A stretch of DNA of 64,000 nucleotides from Micavibrio sp. UBA2638 (lineage in GTDB: Bacteria > Pseudomonadota > Alphaproteobacteria > Micavibrionales > Micavibrionaceae). The notes under the pieces were generated by a model that did not search any database, had not been told where the DNA came from, and worked only from the letters and a program-made list of their open reading frames with translations. The stretch is taken from contig DENS01000002.1 in assembly GCA_002359735.1 (NCBI GenBank), positions 198,666 through 262,665 on the forward strand, in the 5' to 3' direction. Below are positions 8,914 to 17,629 of this stretch, piece after piece; the stretch's first letter is position 1, and each line of letters begins with the position of its first letter. Position numbers and translations under genes: made by a program.

Positions 8914-10371
8914 ATGGCACACGCATTGATAAAAGGCGAAACAGGCGAATGGGAAATTGTTATTGGTATGGAAGTCCATGCTCAAGTCATTGCCAATTCC
9001 AAGTTGTTCTCAGGTGCGTCAACGCAATTTGGCGCGGAGCCAAACTCACAGGTATCGCTTGTGGATGCGGCCATGCCGGGCATGTTGCCGGTTTTAAATG
9101 CCCACGTCGTAGAACAGGCCGTCCGCACCGGTCTTGGCCTAAATTCAAAAATCAATAACCGCAGTGTTTTTGCCCGTAAAAACTATTTCTATGCCGATTT
9201 GCCCCAAGGCTATCAGATTTCCCAATTTGAAGACCCTATTGTTGGCCTTGGAAAAATTGAAATTGATTTGCCCGATGGCACCACAAAAGAAATTGGCATC
9301 ACCCGTCTTCATCTTGAACAGGATGCTGGTAAGTCGATGCACGACCAGCACCCCAGCAAATCATTCGTTGATTTGAACCGTTCCGGTTGTGCCTTAATGG
9401 AGATTGTCTCCGAGCCGGACATCCGCGGCCCGGAAGAGGCCGCTGCCTATCTGTCTAAACTGCGTATGATTTTACGCTATTTAGGCACCTGCGACGGCAA
9501 TATGGATGAAGGATCCATGCGCGCCGATGTTAATGTCTCTGTTCGCCGCCCCGGCGGTGAACTGGGCACGCGCGCCGAGATCAAAAATGTAAACTCTGTA
9601 AAAGCCGTGCAAATGGCCATTGACTATGAAGTCCAACGCCAGATCGAGATTTTGGAAGATGGCGGAAAAATTGTTCAGGAAACACGCCTATGGGACCCAT
9701 CGCGCAATGAAACCCGCTCGATGCGCGGCAAAGAAGATGCTCATGACTACCGTTATTTCCCGGATCCCGACCTTCTGCCGCTGGTGATATCAAATGATTA
9801 CATCGAAGACATCCGCAAAACCCTGCCGGAGCTTCCCGATGAAAAGAAGCATCGCTTTATGAACAATTTTGGTCTGAGCCTTTATGACAGTTCCGTCTTA
9901 ATTGCCGAACGTCCACGCGCCGATTACTATGAGGCCGTAGCCAATGACCGTGACGCAAAACTGGCCGCAAACTGGGTCATTAATGAACTTTTGGGCGCGC
10001 TAAATAAAGATGACAAACACATCACCCAATCCCCTATCACAGCAGAGCAGCTGGGCGGTTTAATCACATTGATCAGCGATAATACGATTTCGGGTAAAAT
10101 CGCGAAAGATGTCTTTGCGGAAATGTATAGCTCTGGCAAAGACGCCGCCACCATTGTCGATGAAAAAGGTTTGAAACAGGTAACAGACACAGGCGCTATT
10201 GAGGCCGTCATCGACGAAGTCATCGCGGAAAACCCGGATAATGTTGCGGCTTATAAAGGCGGTAAAGACAAATTGTTCGGCTTCTTTGTCGGACAAACCA
10301 TGAAAAAAACCGGTGGTAAAGCAAACCCGGGCATTGTTAATGAAATTCTACGCAAAAAACTAAACGATTAA
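8914..10371 (+). CDS. gatB: Asp-tRNA(Asn)/Glu-tRNA(Gln) amidotransferase subunit B
   Basis: Kinase/tRNA-binding subunit of GatCAB: it phosphorylates the misacylated tRNA side chain and receives ammonia from GatA. The opening WEIVIGMEVHAQ and the later LNRSGCALMEIVSEPD and DYRYFPDPDL segments are diagnostic. The C-terminal region is the helical YqeY/tail domain used for tRNA recognition. Length of 485 aa is typical. It is the last gene of the gat group; an 80-120 bp AT-rich stretch separates it from the next gene. Confidence 0.97.
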   Translation: MAHALIKGETGEWEIVIGMEVHAQVIANSKLFSGASTQFGAEPNSQVSLVDAAMPGMLPVLNAHVVEQAVRTGLGLNSKINNRSVFARKNYFYADLPQGYQISQFEDPIVGLGKIEIDLPDGTTKEIGITRLHLEQDAGKSMHDQHPSKSFVDLNRSGCALMEIVSEPDIRGPEEAAAYLSKLRMILRYLGTCDGNMDEGSMRADVNVSVRRPGGELGTRAEIKNVNSVKAVQMAIDYEVQRQIEILEDGGKIVQETRLWDPSRNETRSMRGKEDAHDYRYFPDPDLLPLVISNDYIEDIRKTLPELPDEKKHRFMNNFGLSLYDSSVLIAERPRADYYEAVANDRDAKLAANWVINELLGALNKDDKHITQSPITAEQLGGLITLISDNTISGKIAKDVFAEMYSSGKDAATIVDEKGLKQVTDTGAIEAVIDEVIAENPDNVAAYKGGKDKLFGFFVGQTMKKTGGKANPGIVNEILRKKLND

Positions 10372-10485
10372 GCCCTGTACTTTATCGAATTTTGGTGGGC
10401 GCATATAAACTGTTCACCATACAATTTGACTTATGACCAATAATTACCTTATGTAACATATAGAATGTACATAGGAGAGCTTAAC

Positions 10486-10896
10486 GTGCCGAAACGTACC
10501 GACAATAAAATATCGGATCATCCCGATTACCGGATGGCAAAAGAATATCTGCAGGTTGAATTTAACCGGCTGGCTGAAGGCTTCAAGAATTGCGCCCATA
10601 TCACACTGGGCATGAAAATTTATCAACCGGAAGCAGAGCCGGAAAAGGCTGCGCTATATATCAATGCCACGGTAAATGGTGAACAAAGACCGAATGATTT
10701 ATATATTATTTTTAACTCTCATGGTGATGGAACGGATGCATATCCCGCTGGGGCCGCATTTATAAAGAAACGTTTCGAAATGCACAACAACGCTCAAGGG
10801 GCCTGCCCTATTCCCGAAACCGTTGCGATAAATGATTTCCATGCTTACGATCGCACCTTTGAGGCCTACAAAAACTTTCTAAACAATTTGGAATAA
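10486..10896 (+). CDS. Hypothetical cytoplasmic protein
   Basis: No family recognised. The 136-residue product has no signal peptide or membrane helix and looks like a small globular alpha/beta protein; it contains the run LYIIFNSHGDGTDAYPAGAAF, including an HGDG turn in its middle. I place the start at GTG 10486 because an AGGAGA ribosome site lies 7 bp upstream; an ATG 21 bp earlier would place that site inside the gene. A 52-bp gap separates it from the next unknown gene, which may be co-transcribed. Coding status is supported by length and ribosome site; function is unknown. Confidence 0.68.
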   Translation: MPKRTDNKISDHPDYRMAKEYLQVEFNRLAEGFKNCAHITLGMKIYQPEAEPEKAALYINATVNGEQRPNDLYIIFNSHGDGTDAYPAGAAFIKKRFEMHNNAQGACPIPETVAINDFHAYDRTFEAYKNFLNNLE

Positions 10897-10948
10897 ACAA
10901 CATTTGCCTTTGCTTTGTTACGAAATATCGTAATAAAATGACGCCGTC

Positions 10949-11560
10949 ATGTTGGAATGGATTGAAACACATAATGCTGCGTTAAGCGTCCTGATAAGTT
11001 TTGCAATGCTTATCGTCTGGGTTTTGTATTTACAATTCTTCCTGATGACGTATGTACGCCAAAGACGGTCAAAAATCATCATCAACAAAGTCGCCGGAAG
11101 CAGTCATAAATCGCATTGCTTCATTAGCAATATGAGCGCCGAAACCATCTACATCTCCGTCATTAAAGTAACGCTGCAAAATCCCGACGACGAATGGATT
11201 GCCTATATTACCGACTTCGAAGAAGTATCAGACTCTTCAGACAAACGCCCCGCGGAAATGACATATCAAGGCCCAATGGGAACTGGTGCTTTTTATGACC
11301 TTGGCAGTTACGAATCCATTGTCAGCTCGGTTCAAAAACGCACCGAAGCCCCAAAAGACATACTGAAACAGGACGACTTTTCAATGGAAATCAAAGTGCT
11401 GGGGTTTTATGGATCGGAACGGCTTCCCGTGGCGGCCTACAGGAACTTCACCTATGATAAGGGGGAAATGCGCCCTGCCACACCGCAGACCTTTCAGGTT
11501 CGCTCCCTATTTAAACGCAAACAAATAGCAAACGAGCTCGCTAATTTTTATACATCGTGA
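10949..11560 (+). CDS. Membrane-anchored hypothetical protein
   Basis: Unrecognised protein of 203 residues. One transmembrane helix spans about residues 12-34, followed by a basic YVRQRRSK stop-transfer stretch, so the bulk of the protein should be cytoplasmic. The remainder is rich in alternating beta-type sequence and ends with a basic segment. It lies 2 bp short of a convergent MFS gene. No enzyme motif is seen. It could be a partner of the preceding unknown gene, but only proximity suggests that. Confidence 0.68.
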   Translation: MLEWIETHNAALSVLISFAMLIVWVLYLQFFLMTYVRQRRSKIIINKVAGSSHKSHCFISNMSAETIYISVIKVTLQNPDDEWIAYITDFEEVSDSSDKRPAEMTYQGPMGTGAFYDLGSYESIVSSVQKRTEAPKDILKQDDFSMEIKVLGFYGSERLPVAAYRNFTYDKGEMRPATPQTFQVRSLFKRKQIANELANFYTS

Positions 11561-11562
11561 GG

Positions 11563-12795
11563 TCATTGTTCCAAATAATCCAGATCAGTGTGAAACGTTT
11601 CCTTCAAAACCAATAATGATCCAAAGGCCAATACCAACAGAACGGCCATGACGCTCACACCGCTATAAACGACACCAATCGCAGGAACCAGCGCATGAAA
11701 GCCGGTTGTAATCGGAATAACCATGGCGCGCACCATGTTGGGTATGGAAATCGCCGCGGTTGCCCGAATATTTGTACCAAATTGTTCGGCTCCCATTTGC
11801 ACAAACATCGCCCAATAGCCGATACCGACCCCCATCAGAAAACATAGGCCGTAATAGACATACAAGCTGTCATGCGGGACAAATAAATACAGTCCGACAA
11901 ATAAAATCGTCAGGCATAGAGAAACAGCCACAGATTTACGGCGGCTTTGCAAAAACTGACTCATTAGCCCGCTCAGCATATCCCCAAGCGCCAGCCCCGC
12001 ATAACAGGCCAGAACAGCCGTCCCTGCCTTTGGGGCAACGCTAAGACCAAGGCTGACGGCAAATTCCGGCGTAAAGGTAATAAACAGGGCCACCACGCCC
12101 CAGATCGGTGCACCAATTAAAATAACCGCCAAATACCGCTTTAAGGTCGCAAAACGGGTAAAAAGCATAAACACATTTCCTTTGGCCACACCCTGCTTCA
12201 TATTGTTATACAGGGTTGATTCCCGCACATTAACGCGCAGGGCCAGCAAACCAAGGCCCATACAGCCGCCAATAATATAAGCTGTGCGCCAATCTGTATA
12301 TTCCGCTATTACAGCGGCCAGAGTGGCCCCCAGAACCCCGATAGAGGCAATAAATGTTGTGCCGAGCCCACGCCATTTTTTCGGCAACAATTCAGACGCC
12401 AGGGTAACGCCTGCGCCCAATTCACCCGCAAGGCCAATACCGGCAAGAAACCGTAATACAGCATACATCGTAACAGAATCAGTAAAGCCATTGGCAATAT
12501 TGGCCAGCGAATACAGCAAAATGGAACCAAACAACACCGAGACGCGGCCAAATTTATCCCCCCAGACACCCCATAATATTCCGCCAATCAGCAATCCGGC
12601 CATTTGAACGTTAATCAACAAAATACCTTTGCTTAAAAGTTCATCACCGCTCAGGCCCATATCTTTCAGGCTTTCAATTCGAACGATACTGAATAATAAA
12701 AGGTCGAAAATATCGACAAAATATCCCAGTGCGGCCACAATAATCGTTATCAGGGTGGCGCGGTCCAGCGCCTGATCTTTAGCGGTATCACTCAT
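11563..12795 (-). CDS. Major facilitator superfamily transporter
   Basis: Twelve-helix inner-membrane transporter of 410 residues. The MFS loop 2-3 signature GVWGDKFGR (about residues 80-88) and the helix 4-5 stretch RFLAGIGLAGELG are clear and resemble the aromatic-acid or sugar-porter branches. The N-terminal sequence GYFVDIFDLLLF in helix 1 carries acidic residues common in substrate/proton symporters. The substrate cannot be assigned. It is convergent with the upstream unknown gene, with a 2-bp gap, and divergent from the DUF4177 gene. Confidence 0.88.
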   Translation of the reverse strand: MSDTAKDQALDRATLITIIVAALGYFVDIFDLLLFSIVRIESLKDMGLSGDELLSKGILLINVQMAGLLIGGILWGVWGDKFGRVSVLFGSILLYSLANIANGFTDSVTMYAVLRFLAGIGLAGELGAGVTLASELLPKKWRGLGTTFIASIGVLGATLAAVIAEYTDWRTAYIIGGCMGLGLLALRVNVRESTLYNNMKQGVAKGNVFMLFTRFATLKRYLAVILIGAPIWGVVALFITFTPEFAVSLGLSVAPKAGTAVLACYAGLALGDMLSGLMSQFLQSRRKSVAVSLCLTILFVGLYLFVPHDSLYVYYGLCFLMGVGIGYWAMFVQMGAEQFGTNIRATAAISIPNMVRAMVIPITTGFHALVPAIGVVYSGVSVMAVLLVLAFGSLLVLKETFHTDLDYLEQ

Positions 12796-12922
12796 TCCTG
12801 TTCCTCGTTATTTTTTGCTTACTTTAACGCCCCCAACCGGGCGCAGCAAACATAATTTTATAACTGGCAAAAGACACGACGGCGCCCTCGACAATTGGTT
12901 GGTAATCCCGTAAATTACAGCC

Positions 12923-13165
12923 ATGGAAGATACGATATTTGAATATAAAGTCGCTATATACCGGGAAAATCTGCTTGGTTCCTTGTTCCTGGCCGGGTCA
13001 AAGGTTGATCCTGTCCGGTTTAGTGATTTTTTGAACAAGAACGGGGCGCAGGGCTGGGAAGTTGTCACGATGGAACGCGAATCCCGCCGCATGCTATTGT
13101 TTTTTAGCCGTGAGGCCTTCCTTGTCATCATGAAACGCAAAAAAGAAAGGGCTCCCCATGCATAA
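12923..13165 (+). CDS. DUF4177-like small protein
   Basis: An 80-residue soluble protein resembling DUF4177. It shows an initial EYKV strand, then LNKNGAQGWEVVTMERES and a closing strand of basic and hydrophobic residues ending MKRKK; the GWE(V/L)V motif is the main family feature. Its 3' end overlaps the next gene by 8 bp, so the two are probably coupled. Function unknown. It heads a short plus-strand group that also includes a small membrane protein and a TerD-type gene. Confidence 0.72.
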   Translation: MEDTIFEYKVAIYRENLLGSLFLAGSKVDPVRFSDFLNKNGAQGWEVVTMERESRRMLLFFSREAFLVIMKRKKERAPHA

Positions 13166-13373
13166 AACCATGCTGCTCATCATCATTGGCCTGGTCGTGA
13201 TAGGCGCGCTCATGTGTATCGCCCAAATCTGGTTTTCCTTTTTAAGTTGGGACATCTTCATAAAAGCCATCATCACCATCGGCATTATTACCGTTGTACT
13301 CGGGCTGGTTATGGTCCTGAAGAGTGATTTAAGCGAGCATAAGCAGCTCAAAGACGACAATTATCTGGATTAA
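13158..13373 (+). CDS. Small two-helix membrane protein
   Basis: Seventy-one residues with two hydrophobic helices, about residues 4-27 and 31-53, followed by a charged C-terminal tail (SDLSEHKQLKDD). No known family is recognised. The ATG lies 8 bp inside the end of the DUF4177-like gene, in a different frame, which suggests translational coupling. The TerD-type gene follows after 27 bp. It is most likely an inner-membrane protein acting with one of its neighbours, but there is no direct evidence of role. Confidence 0.68.
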   Translation: MHKTMLLIIIGLVVIGALMCIAQIWFSFLSWDIFIKAIITIGIITVVLGLVMVLKSDLSEHKQLKDDNYLD

Positions 13374-13400
13374 AGATACAGCCATTTCAGAAAGTACATC

Positions 13401-14015
13401 ATGGCATCTTTATCAAAGGGTCAGTCCAAAAAACTAAATGTCTCGAAAACCGCCAAGCACAGAATATTTGCCGGGCTGGGATGGGACCCGGCTGCCCCGC
13501 CCAAGCTGATAGACAAAGTGCAGGCTTTGGCCAAAGGCGTAGGCATACACCACGACCTGGACCTGTCGTGTTATTTATACAATAAAAACAAAGCCCTGGT
13601 CGATGTCATTTCGGCCAACCCCGACCATGCTGTGGATGCCAGCGGCCGCATCTATCATAGCGGTGATAACAAGGAAGGTATTGGTGAGGGCGATGACGAA
13701 GAAATATCAGTCGAATTGAAAGACTTGCCGGAAACCCTGCACTATCTGGTCTTTACAGCTAAAATATCCTCCGGCCAGACCTTTGAAGACATTAACAACC
13801 CTGAAATACGGCTGGCAGATGGCTATACCGATCATAATTTATTGACCAGTATGATTGAAGAGCCAGGCTGTACCGGTAAAAACCTGTTTGTGTTTTGCTG
13901 TGTATATCGTGATGAGATCGAGGACTGGAAAGTGCTGAACATCAAAGAATACCTTTTACTTGATGACCAGCAAGACCCGGGCCGCCTTTGTCAGAATTTC
14001 ATCCAACCGATATAA
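13401..14015 (+). CDS. TerD-family (tellurium-resistance type) protein
   Basis: Single-domain TerD/CABP-like protein of 204 residues. The family core is recognisable: LGWDP near residue 26, the DLDLS calcium-binding strand near residue 52, then IYHSGDNKEGIGEGDDE (about residues 88-104), in which acidic residues normally ligate calcium, and LHYLVFTAKI. TerD proteins occur in stress and tellurite-associated clusters, usually with terC, terB or terZ. None of those is present here, so this is an orphan paralogue; a link to tellurite would be unsupported. It ends the small plus-strand group before the tRNA-Ser. Confidence 0.8.
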   Translation: MASLSKGQSKKLNVSKTAKHRIFAGLGWDPAAPPKLIDKVQALAKGVGIHHDLDLSCYLYNKNKALVDVISANPDHAVDASGRIYHSGDNKEGIGEGDDEEISVELKDLPETLHYLVFTAKISSGQTFEDINNPEIRLADGYTDHNLLTSMIEEPGCTGKNLFVFCCVYRDEIEDWKVLNIKEYLLLDDQQDPGRLCQNFIQPI

Positions 14016-14159
14016 CGGCAAATATATTTGCATCTTTTTGATTGCGGGCTATAGACATTGGTGCCTCAATCCGCTAAAAGTTTTCCTCAAATGGTGTTGG
14101 TCTTTCCCTGACGATTTTGATTCTGCATTAATATCGTACAGTGTGAAAGATTACAATCA

Positions 14160-14252
14160 GGAGACTTGGCCGAGTGGCTGAAGGCGCTCCCCTGCTAAGG
14201 GAGTATAGGGTTTATAGCTCTATCGAGGGTTCGAATCCCTCAGTCTCCGCCA
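14160..14252 (+). tRNA. tRNA-Ser (anticodon GCU)
   Basis: Class II tRNA with a long variable arm. The acceptor stem GGAGACT pairs with AGTCTCC, the D arm reads TGGCCGAGTGGCTGAAGG, and the anticodon stem CTCCC/GGGAG encloses the loop CTGCTAA with anticodon GCT at 14194-14196. The T arm contains GGTTCGAATCC, and G plus an encoded CCA end the gene. It reads AGC/AGU codons. It occupies the 355-bp interval between the TerD-type gene and the aminopeptidase; the rest of that interval shows no other feature I can support, and no integrase or att-like repeat is seen. Confidence 0.97.
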
Positions 14253-14370
14253 TTCTTTTCCTATAAATTTCTGTTTACAGTTCATATTCCGCCCTTCCCA
14301 AGACCGCTTTCATTCGCGATTATGAAGGTCTAGGTTGCATGCAAACAAACGATAACAGGCAGGTCTTTCC

Positions 14371-15840
14371 ATGGCGAACAGCTTTCAATCCCCCCTTCCC
14401 TTTCTTACCAAGCCGCGCAAAATACACATCGACATTTTACCGCTCACGGAAAAAAGCCTAAAAGCATTTACAAAAGAGGCCCCGCCGCACGTCATCAAAC
14501 AGATTAATAATGCCGGTTTCACAGCAAAAGGCCAATCCACCCTGGCTTTATTGAATGAACAAGGGGATGTCTATGCCATTCTTATGGGCCTGAGCGCACC
14601 CATCAGTCATTACGACAGCGCTTATGCCTATAACACGGCCAAAGCCTGCCTATCATCAGAGGCCCTAAAAAGCGCGAGTTTTGCCTTTAGTGGCACATTC
14701 GATCAGGAGTGCTTAAACAAATTGCATATTGGCTGGGGCCTCGCCAGTTATAAATTTGACACCTATATTGAAAAACCTTCCGGGGAGCGCCCTGCGCTTG
14801 TCCACGACAAGAAAGCCGATAAGGCCCTTGTTGAAACAACCCTGAATGCGATATTTACTTTAAAAAATCTCATCAATACCCCGGCCAATGATTGCGGGCC
14901 AGAGGACCTGGAGCGCTACATCAAAACACTCGCCAAGGCCCGTGACGCCAAGGTTAGCGTAGTGAAAGATGATAAACTGATTGAAAAGAACTTTCCCCTG
15001 ATTTATACCGTTGGCAAAGCCAGCCCCCGCAGGCCCCGCTTAATTGAGCTAAACTGGGGAAGCGAATCTGACCCCAAAATTACGCTGGTCGGTAAAGGCG
15101 TTGCGTTTGACACAGGCGGGCTGGACATCAAGCCGAGCCAATTTATGCGCCACATGAAAAAAGATATGGGCGGCGCGGCCCATGCCATTAATTTGGCGCA
15201 TATGATTATGGCCTTAAATTTACCGGTTCGATTAAAATTACTTGTGGCCGCCGTTGAAAACGCCATTGATGGTAATGCATTTCGCCCCGGGGACATTATC
15301 AAAAGCCGCAAAGGTGTCTTTGTTGAAAACACCAACACTGATGCTGAAGGACGCCTGATTCTGGCCGACACCTTAACCTACGCTGCCGAGGGAGAGCCGG
15401 ATTTGATTATCGATTATGCCACGCTTACCGGATCAGCCCGCGCAGCATTGGGGCCGGACATCCCCGGCATGTTTTCAAACAACGAAAGTCTTGCCCATGA
15501 TTTACAGCGCATTTCTTTTCATTGCGAAGACCCGGTCTGGAATATGCCGCTGTATCACGATTATAAAAAGCACTTAAACAGCAGCGCCGCGGACATCGTG
15601 AACAGCGCAGGCTTACCCGGTGATTTAATCTATAGCGCGCTATTCCTTGAGAGTTTTTTGGTCGAGGGGAAAAAATCCGGAAAAGTTCCGGACTGGATAC
15701 ATCTGGATTGTTACGCCTGGGAACAAACGGGGCGCCCGGGGCGGCCTGCCGGGGCCGCCGATACAGGCTTGCGCGCTGTTTATGCGTTCCTGGAACATAA
15801 ATACGGTCCAAAGCCCCATAAAAAAACAAAGAAAGCATAA
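14371..15840 (+). CDS. M17 leucyl aminopeptidase family protein
   Basis: Cytosolic two-metal aminopeptidase. Metal and catalytic residues are in place: Lys242 and Asp247 in GKGVAFDTGGLD, Asp265 in MKKDMGGAA, and the family signature NTDAEGRLILAD starting at residue 322. An N-terminal domain of about 150 residues precedes the catalytic core. The length of 489 aa is typical of PepA/PepB. Only 6 bp separate it from an NlpC/P60 hydrolase gene, suggesting joint expression and perhaps a joint role in recycling wall peptides. The basic KPHKKTKKA C-terminal tail is lineage specific. Confidence 0.92.
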   Translation: MANSFQSPLPFLTKPRKIHIDILPLTEKSLKAFTKEAPPHVIKQINNAGFTAKGQSTLALLNEQGDVYAILMGLSAPISHYDSAYAYNTAKACLSSEALKSASFAFSGTFDQECLNKLHIGWGLASYKFDTYIEKPSGERPALVHDKKADKALVETTLNAIFTLKNLINTPANDCGPEDLERYIKTLAKARDAKVSVVKDDKLIEKNFPLIYTVGKASPRRPRLIELNWGSESDPKITLVGKGVAFDTGGLDIKPSQFMRHMKKDMGGAAHAINLAHMIMALNLPVRLKLLVAAVENAIDGNAFRPGDIIKSRKGVFVENTNTDAEGRLILADTLTYAAEGEPDLIIDYATLTGSARAALGPDIPGMFSNNESLAHDLQRISFHCEDPVWNMPLYHDYKKHLNSSAADIVNSAGLPGDLIYSALFLESFLVEGKKSGKVPDWIHLDCYAWEQTGRPGRPAGAADTGLRAVYAFLEHKYGPKPHKKTKKA

Positions 15841-15846
15841 TTCAAA

Positions 15847-16608
15847 ATGGCCAAAAAATTTCAAGTTGTCACTCGCTCCGCGCCATTAATGGCCGCGCCT
15901 GATCCCTATAGCGGTTTAACCAGTGAATTATTATACGGGGAAGTTGTTGAAACCATTTCACATAGCGGTGATTTCCTGCAATGTAAAAATCTTAGCGATG
16001 CTTATACCGGCTATGTCACTAAAGAATCTCTAAGCGAGGAAATCATTGCCCCGACGCATAAAATTATTCGCTTGCATTCCAATATTTATGCCGAACCAGA
16101 TTTTAAAACCATACCCATCACCCATTTGGCCTTTCTGTCCGGTCTAACCTTAACCGGGGAAATCGAAAACGGATTTGCCGAAATTGAAGGCGGCGGCTGG
16201 ATATGGAATGACGATCTGGCCCCCATACATTTTAAAGCCGCGTCGCCGCTAAACACAGCCAAAATGTTTTTGGGCGTCCCCTATCTATGGGGCGGCAAAA
16301 CATCGCGCGGGCTGGATTGTTCGGCTTTGGTACAAATTGCCATGGAACATTCCGGCCATCATATTTCGCGCGATAGTAAAGATCAGCAGAAATCGGGCAT
16401 TGGATCATCCGTTCAATTTGACGGCTCGGAACACCCTAAAGGTTTGCAAGCGGGAGATTTAGTTTTCTTTAAAGGGCATGTTGGAATCATGGCTGATTCT
16501 GAACATATCGTGAATGCAACATCACGCACAATGGATGTACGTATTGAACCGCTAAAAGACATTGTGTCACATTATGATGGCGGTATTACATCTATACGGC
16601 GCCTATGA
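15847..16608 (+). CDS. NlpC/P60 cysteine peptidase with SH3-like region
   Basis: Cell-wall peptide hydrolase of the NlpC/P60 family, which cleaves the bond between D-glutamate and the next residue of the stem peptide. Two SH3-like segments fill residues 1-125, and the catalytic domain follows: Cys158 in GLDCSALV, His211 in FKGHVGIM, and His220 in EHIVNATS. There is no signal peptide, as in other alphaproteobacterial members that sit beside an M17 aminopeptidase, so action on imported muropeptides in the cytoplasm is likely. It is convergent with a lipoprotein gene. Confidence 0.9.
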   Translation: MAKKFQVVTRSAPLMAAPDPYSGLTSELLYGEVVETISHSGDFLQCKNLSDAYTGYVTKESLSEEIIAPTHKIIRLHSNIYAEPDFKTIPITHLAFLSGLTLTGEIENGFAEIEGGGWIWNDDLAPIHFKAASPLNTAKMFLGVPYLWGGKTSRGLDCSALVQIAMEHSGHHISRDSKDQQKSGIGSSVQFDGSEHPKGLQAGDLVFFKGHVGIMADSEHIVNATSRTMDVRIEPLKDIVSHYDGGITSIRRL

Positions 16609-16672
16609 AGTTAAACAGCGTAGCCAATCGCCCGCCCATCACGTATCAGAACATGTTCAATTGATTGCCCGG

Positions 16673-17509
16673 CTACTCTTCCGGAAGCAGAGGTATTGGC
16701 TGATTCGGCGCGCTAACCTCTGCAGCCCCTTGTTCAGGGGCGGTCCCGCTGTTATCGGCATGCGGCAATCCCGCATCGTCATCCCCTAAGACGGCATTAC
16801 TCTGCGCGGCCGGGTTCATATCGGCGCCCAAATTGTCAAGAACGCTCATCAAATCCCCCTTATCGCCGGAATCTGCCCCGGATATATCACTTGCAGAATA
16901 TCCGTCCTGATTGGATACATTGGCGTTCGTTGATTGCTGTGAGGACAAGGATGCCCCGTCTGAATACGCATCACCGGCCTGACCGGGGGGAATACGGCGC
17001 TGGATCGGCGGATCTTTCTTATATTTATCGGCATTCATACGCGGCGTGCTGGGGCTAAATTCCTCCAGCATGTGATCTTCAGGTTGCAGGTTATCGCTAT
17101 TATTATGTACGGGTAACGCCATCTGAGAGGGTTGCATGTTGGTAAAGTCGACATCAACAACCGATGGATATTCAAACATTGCACCGGACGCATAATCCCA
17201 TGAAGCGCCGCCAAGGAAACCATTGGCCACATTACCGGCAAAATAATCGGATATGGCAGGGCGAATCACAACCGTTTGCTCCCGGTTACCGGGCGCCATA
17301 CAACGGATCGTCAAATCCGTTTTGGATTTCTTTACATCGCGGGTTTGCGGCGGAAAGAAACGATAGCGCACATTATCCGCCCACGCATCGCATGTGGCGT
17401 TTTGCGCCCCTGGCGTGCGAATCGTTAACGACTGATACCCCTTATCCATGGCATAAGCACATGCGCCAAGGGCGGTTAAAGATAATAAGAAAAAAGTATT
17501 TTTAAGCAT
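16673..17509 (-). CDS. Lipoprotein with Ser/Asn/Asp-rich C-terminal half
   Basis: A protein of 278 residues from the ATG at 17509; an upstream in-frame ATG at 17533 is possible, but it would put extra residues before the signal sequence, and neither start has a strong ribosome site. The N-terminus MLKNTFFLLSLTALGAC looks like a lipoprotein signal with Cys17 as the lipidation site. A compact domain of about 130 residues follows, with two cysteines (in ATCDAW and TIRCMAPG). The last half is low complexity, rich in Ser, Asn, Asp, Gln and Pro, and likely disordered. No family is recognised. It is convergent with the NlpC/P60 gene. Confidence 0.7.
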   Translation of the reverse strand: MLKNTFFLLSLTALGACAYAMDKGYQSLTIRTPGAQNATCDAWADNVRYRFFPPQTRDVKKSKTDLTIRCMAPGNREQTVVIRPAISDYFAGNVANGFLGGASWDYASGAMFEYPSVVDVDFTNMQPSQMALPVHNNSDNLQPEDHMLEEFSPSTPRMNADKYKKDPPIQRRIPPGQAGDAYSDGASLSSQQSTNANVSNQDGYSASDISGADSGDKGDLMSVLDNLGADMNPAAQSNAVLGDDDAGLPHADNSGTAPEQGAAEVSAPNQPIPLLPEE

Positions 17510-17607
17510 GAGACCGACGCGTAAGAAAATCAAAGAAATATTACACGTACAAATTTACAGGACATCCCAACACTTGGCAACGCCCATACATAAATTAAAT
17601 TCAGGGA

Positions 17608-17629
17608 CGTGATCCGGCTTAAGATCACG
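17608..17629 (-). terminator. Inverted repeat at the clpB 3' end
   Basis: A perfect 7-bp inverted repeat, CGTGATC and GATCACG, with an 8-nt loop overlaps the clpB stop codon. The downstream minus-strand sequence is not a T-run, so this is at best a weak or Rho-assisted terminator, or a transcript-stabilising hairpin. Confidence 0.35.

Noticed and set aside
10465..10485. Upstream ATG as the start of the first unknown gene after gatB
   Set aside because: The AGGAGA ribosome site lies downstream of it and just ahead of the GTG at 10486.
14160..14252. tRNA-Ser as an integration site
   Set aside because: There is no adjacent integrase, no repeat of the tRNA 3' end nearby, and flanking genes look native.
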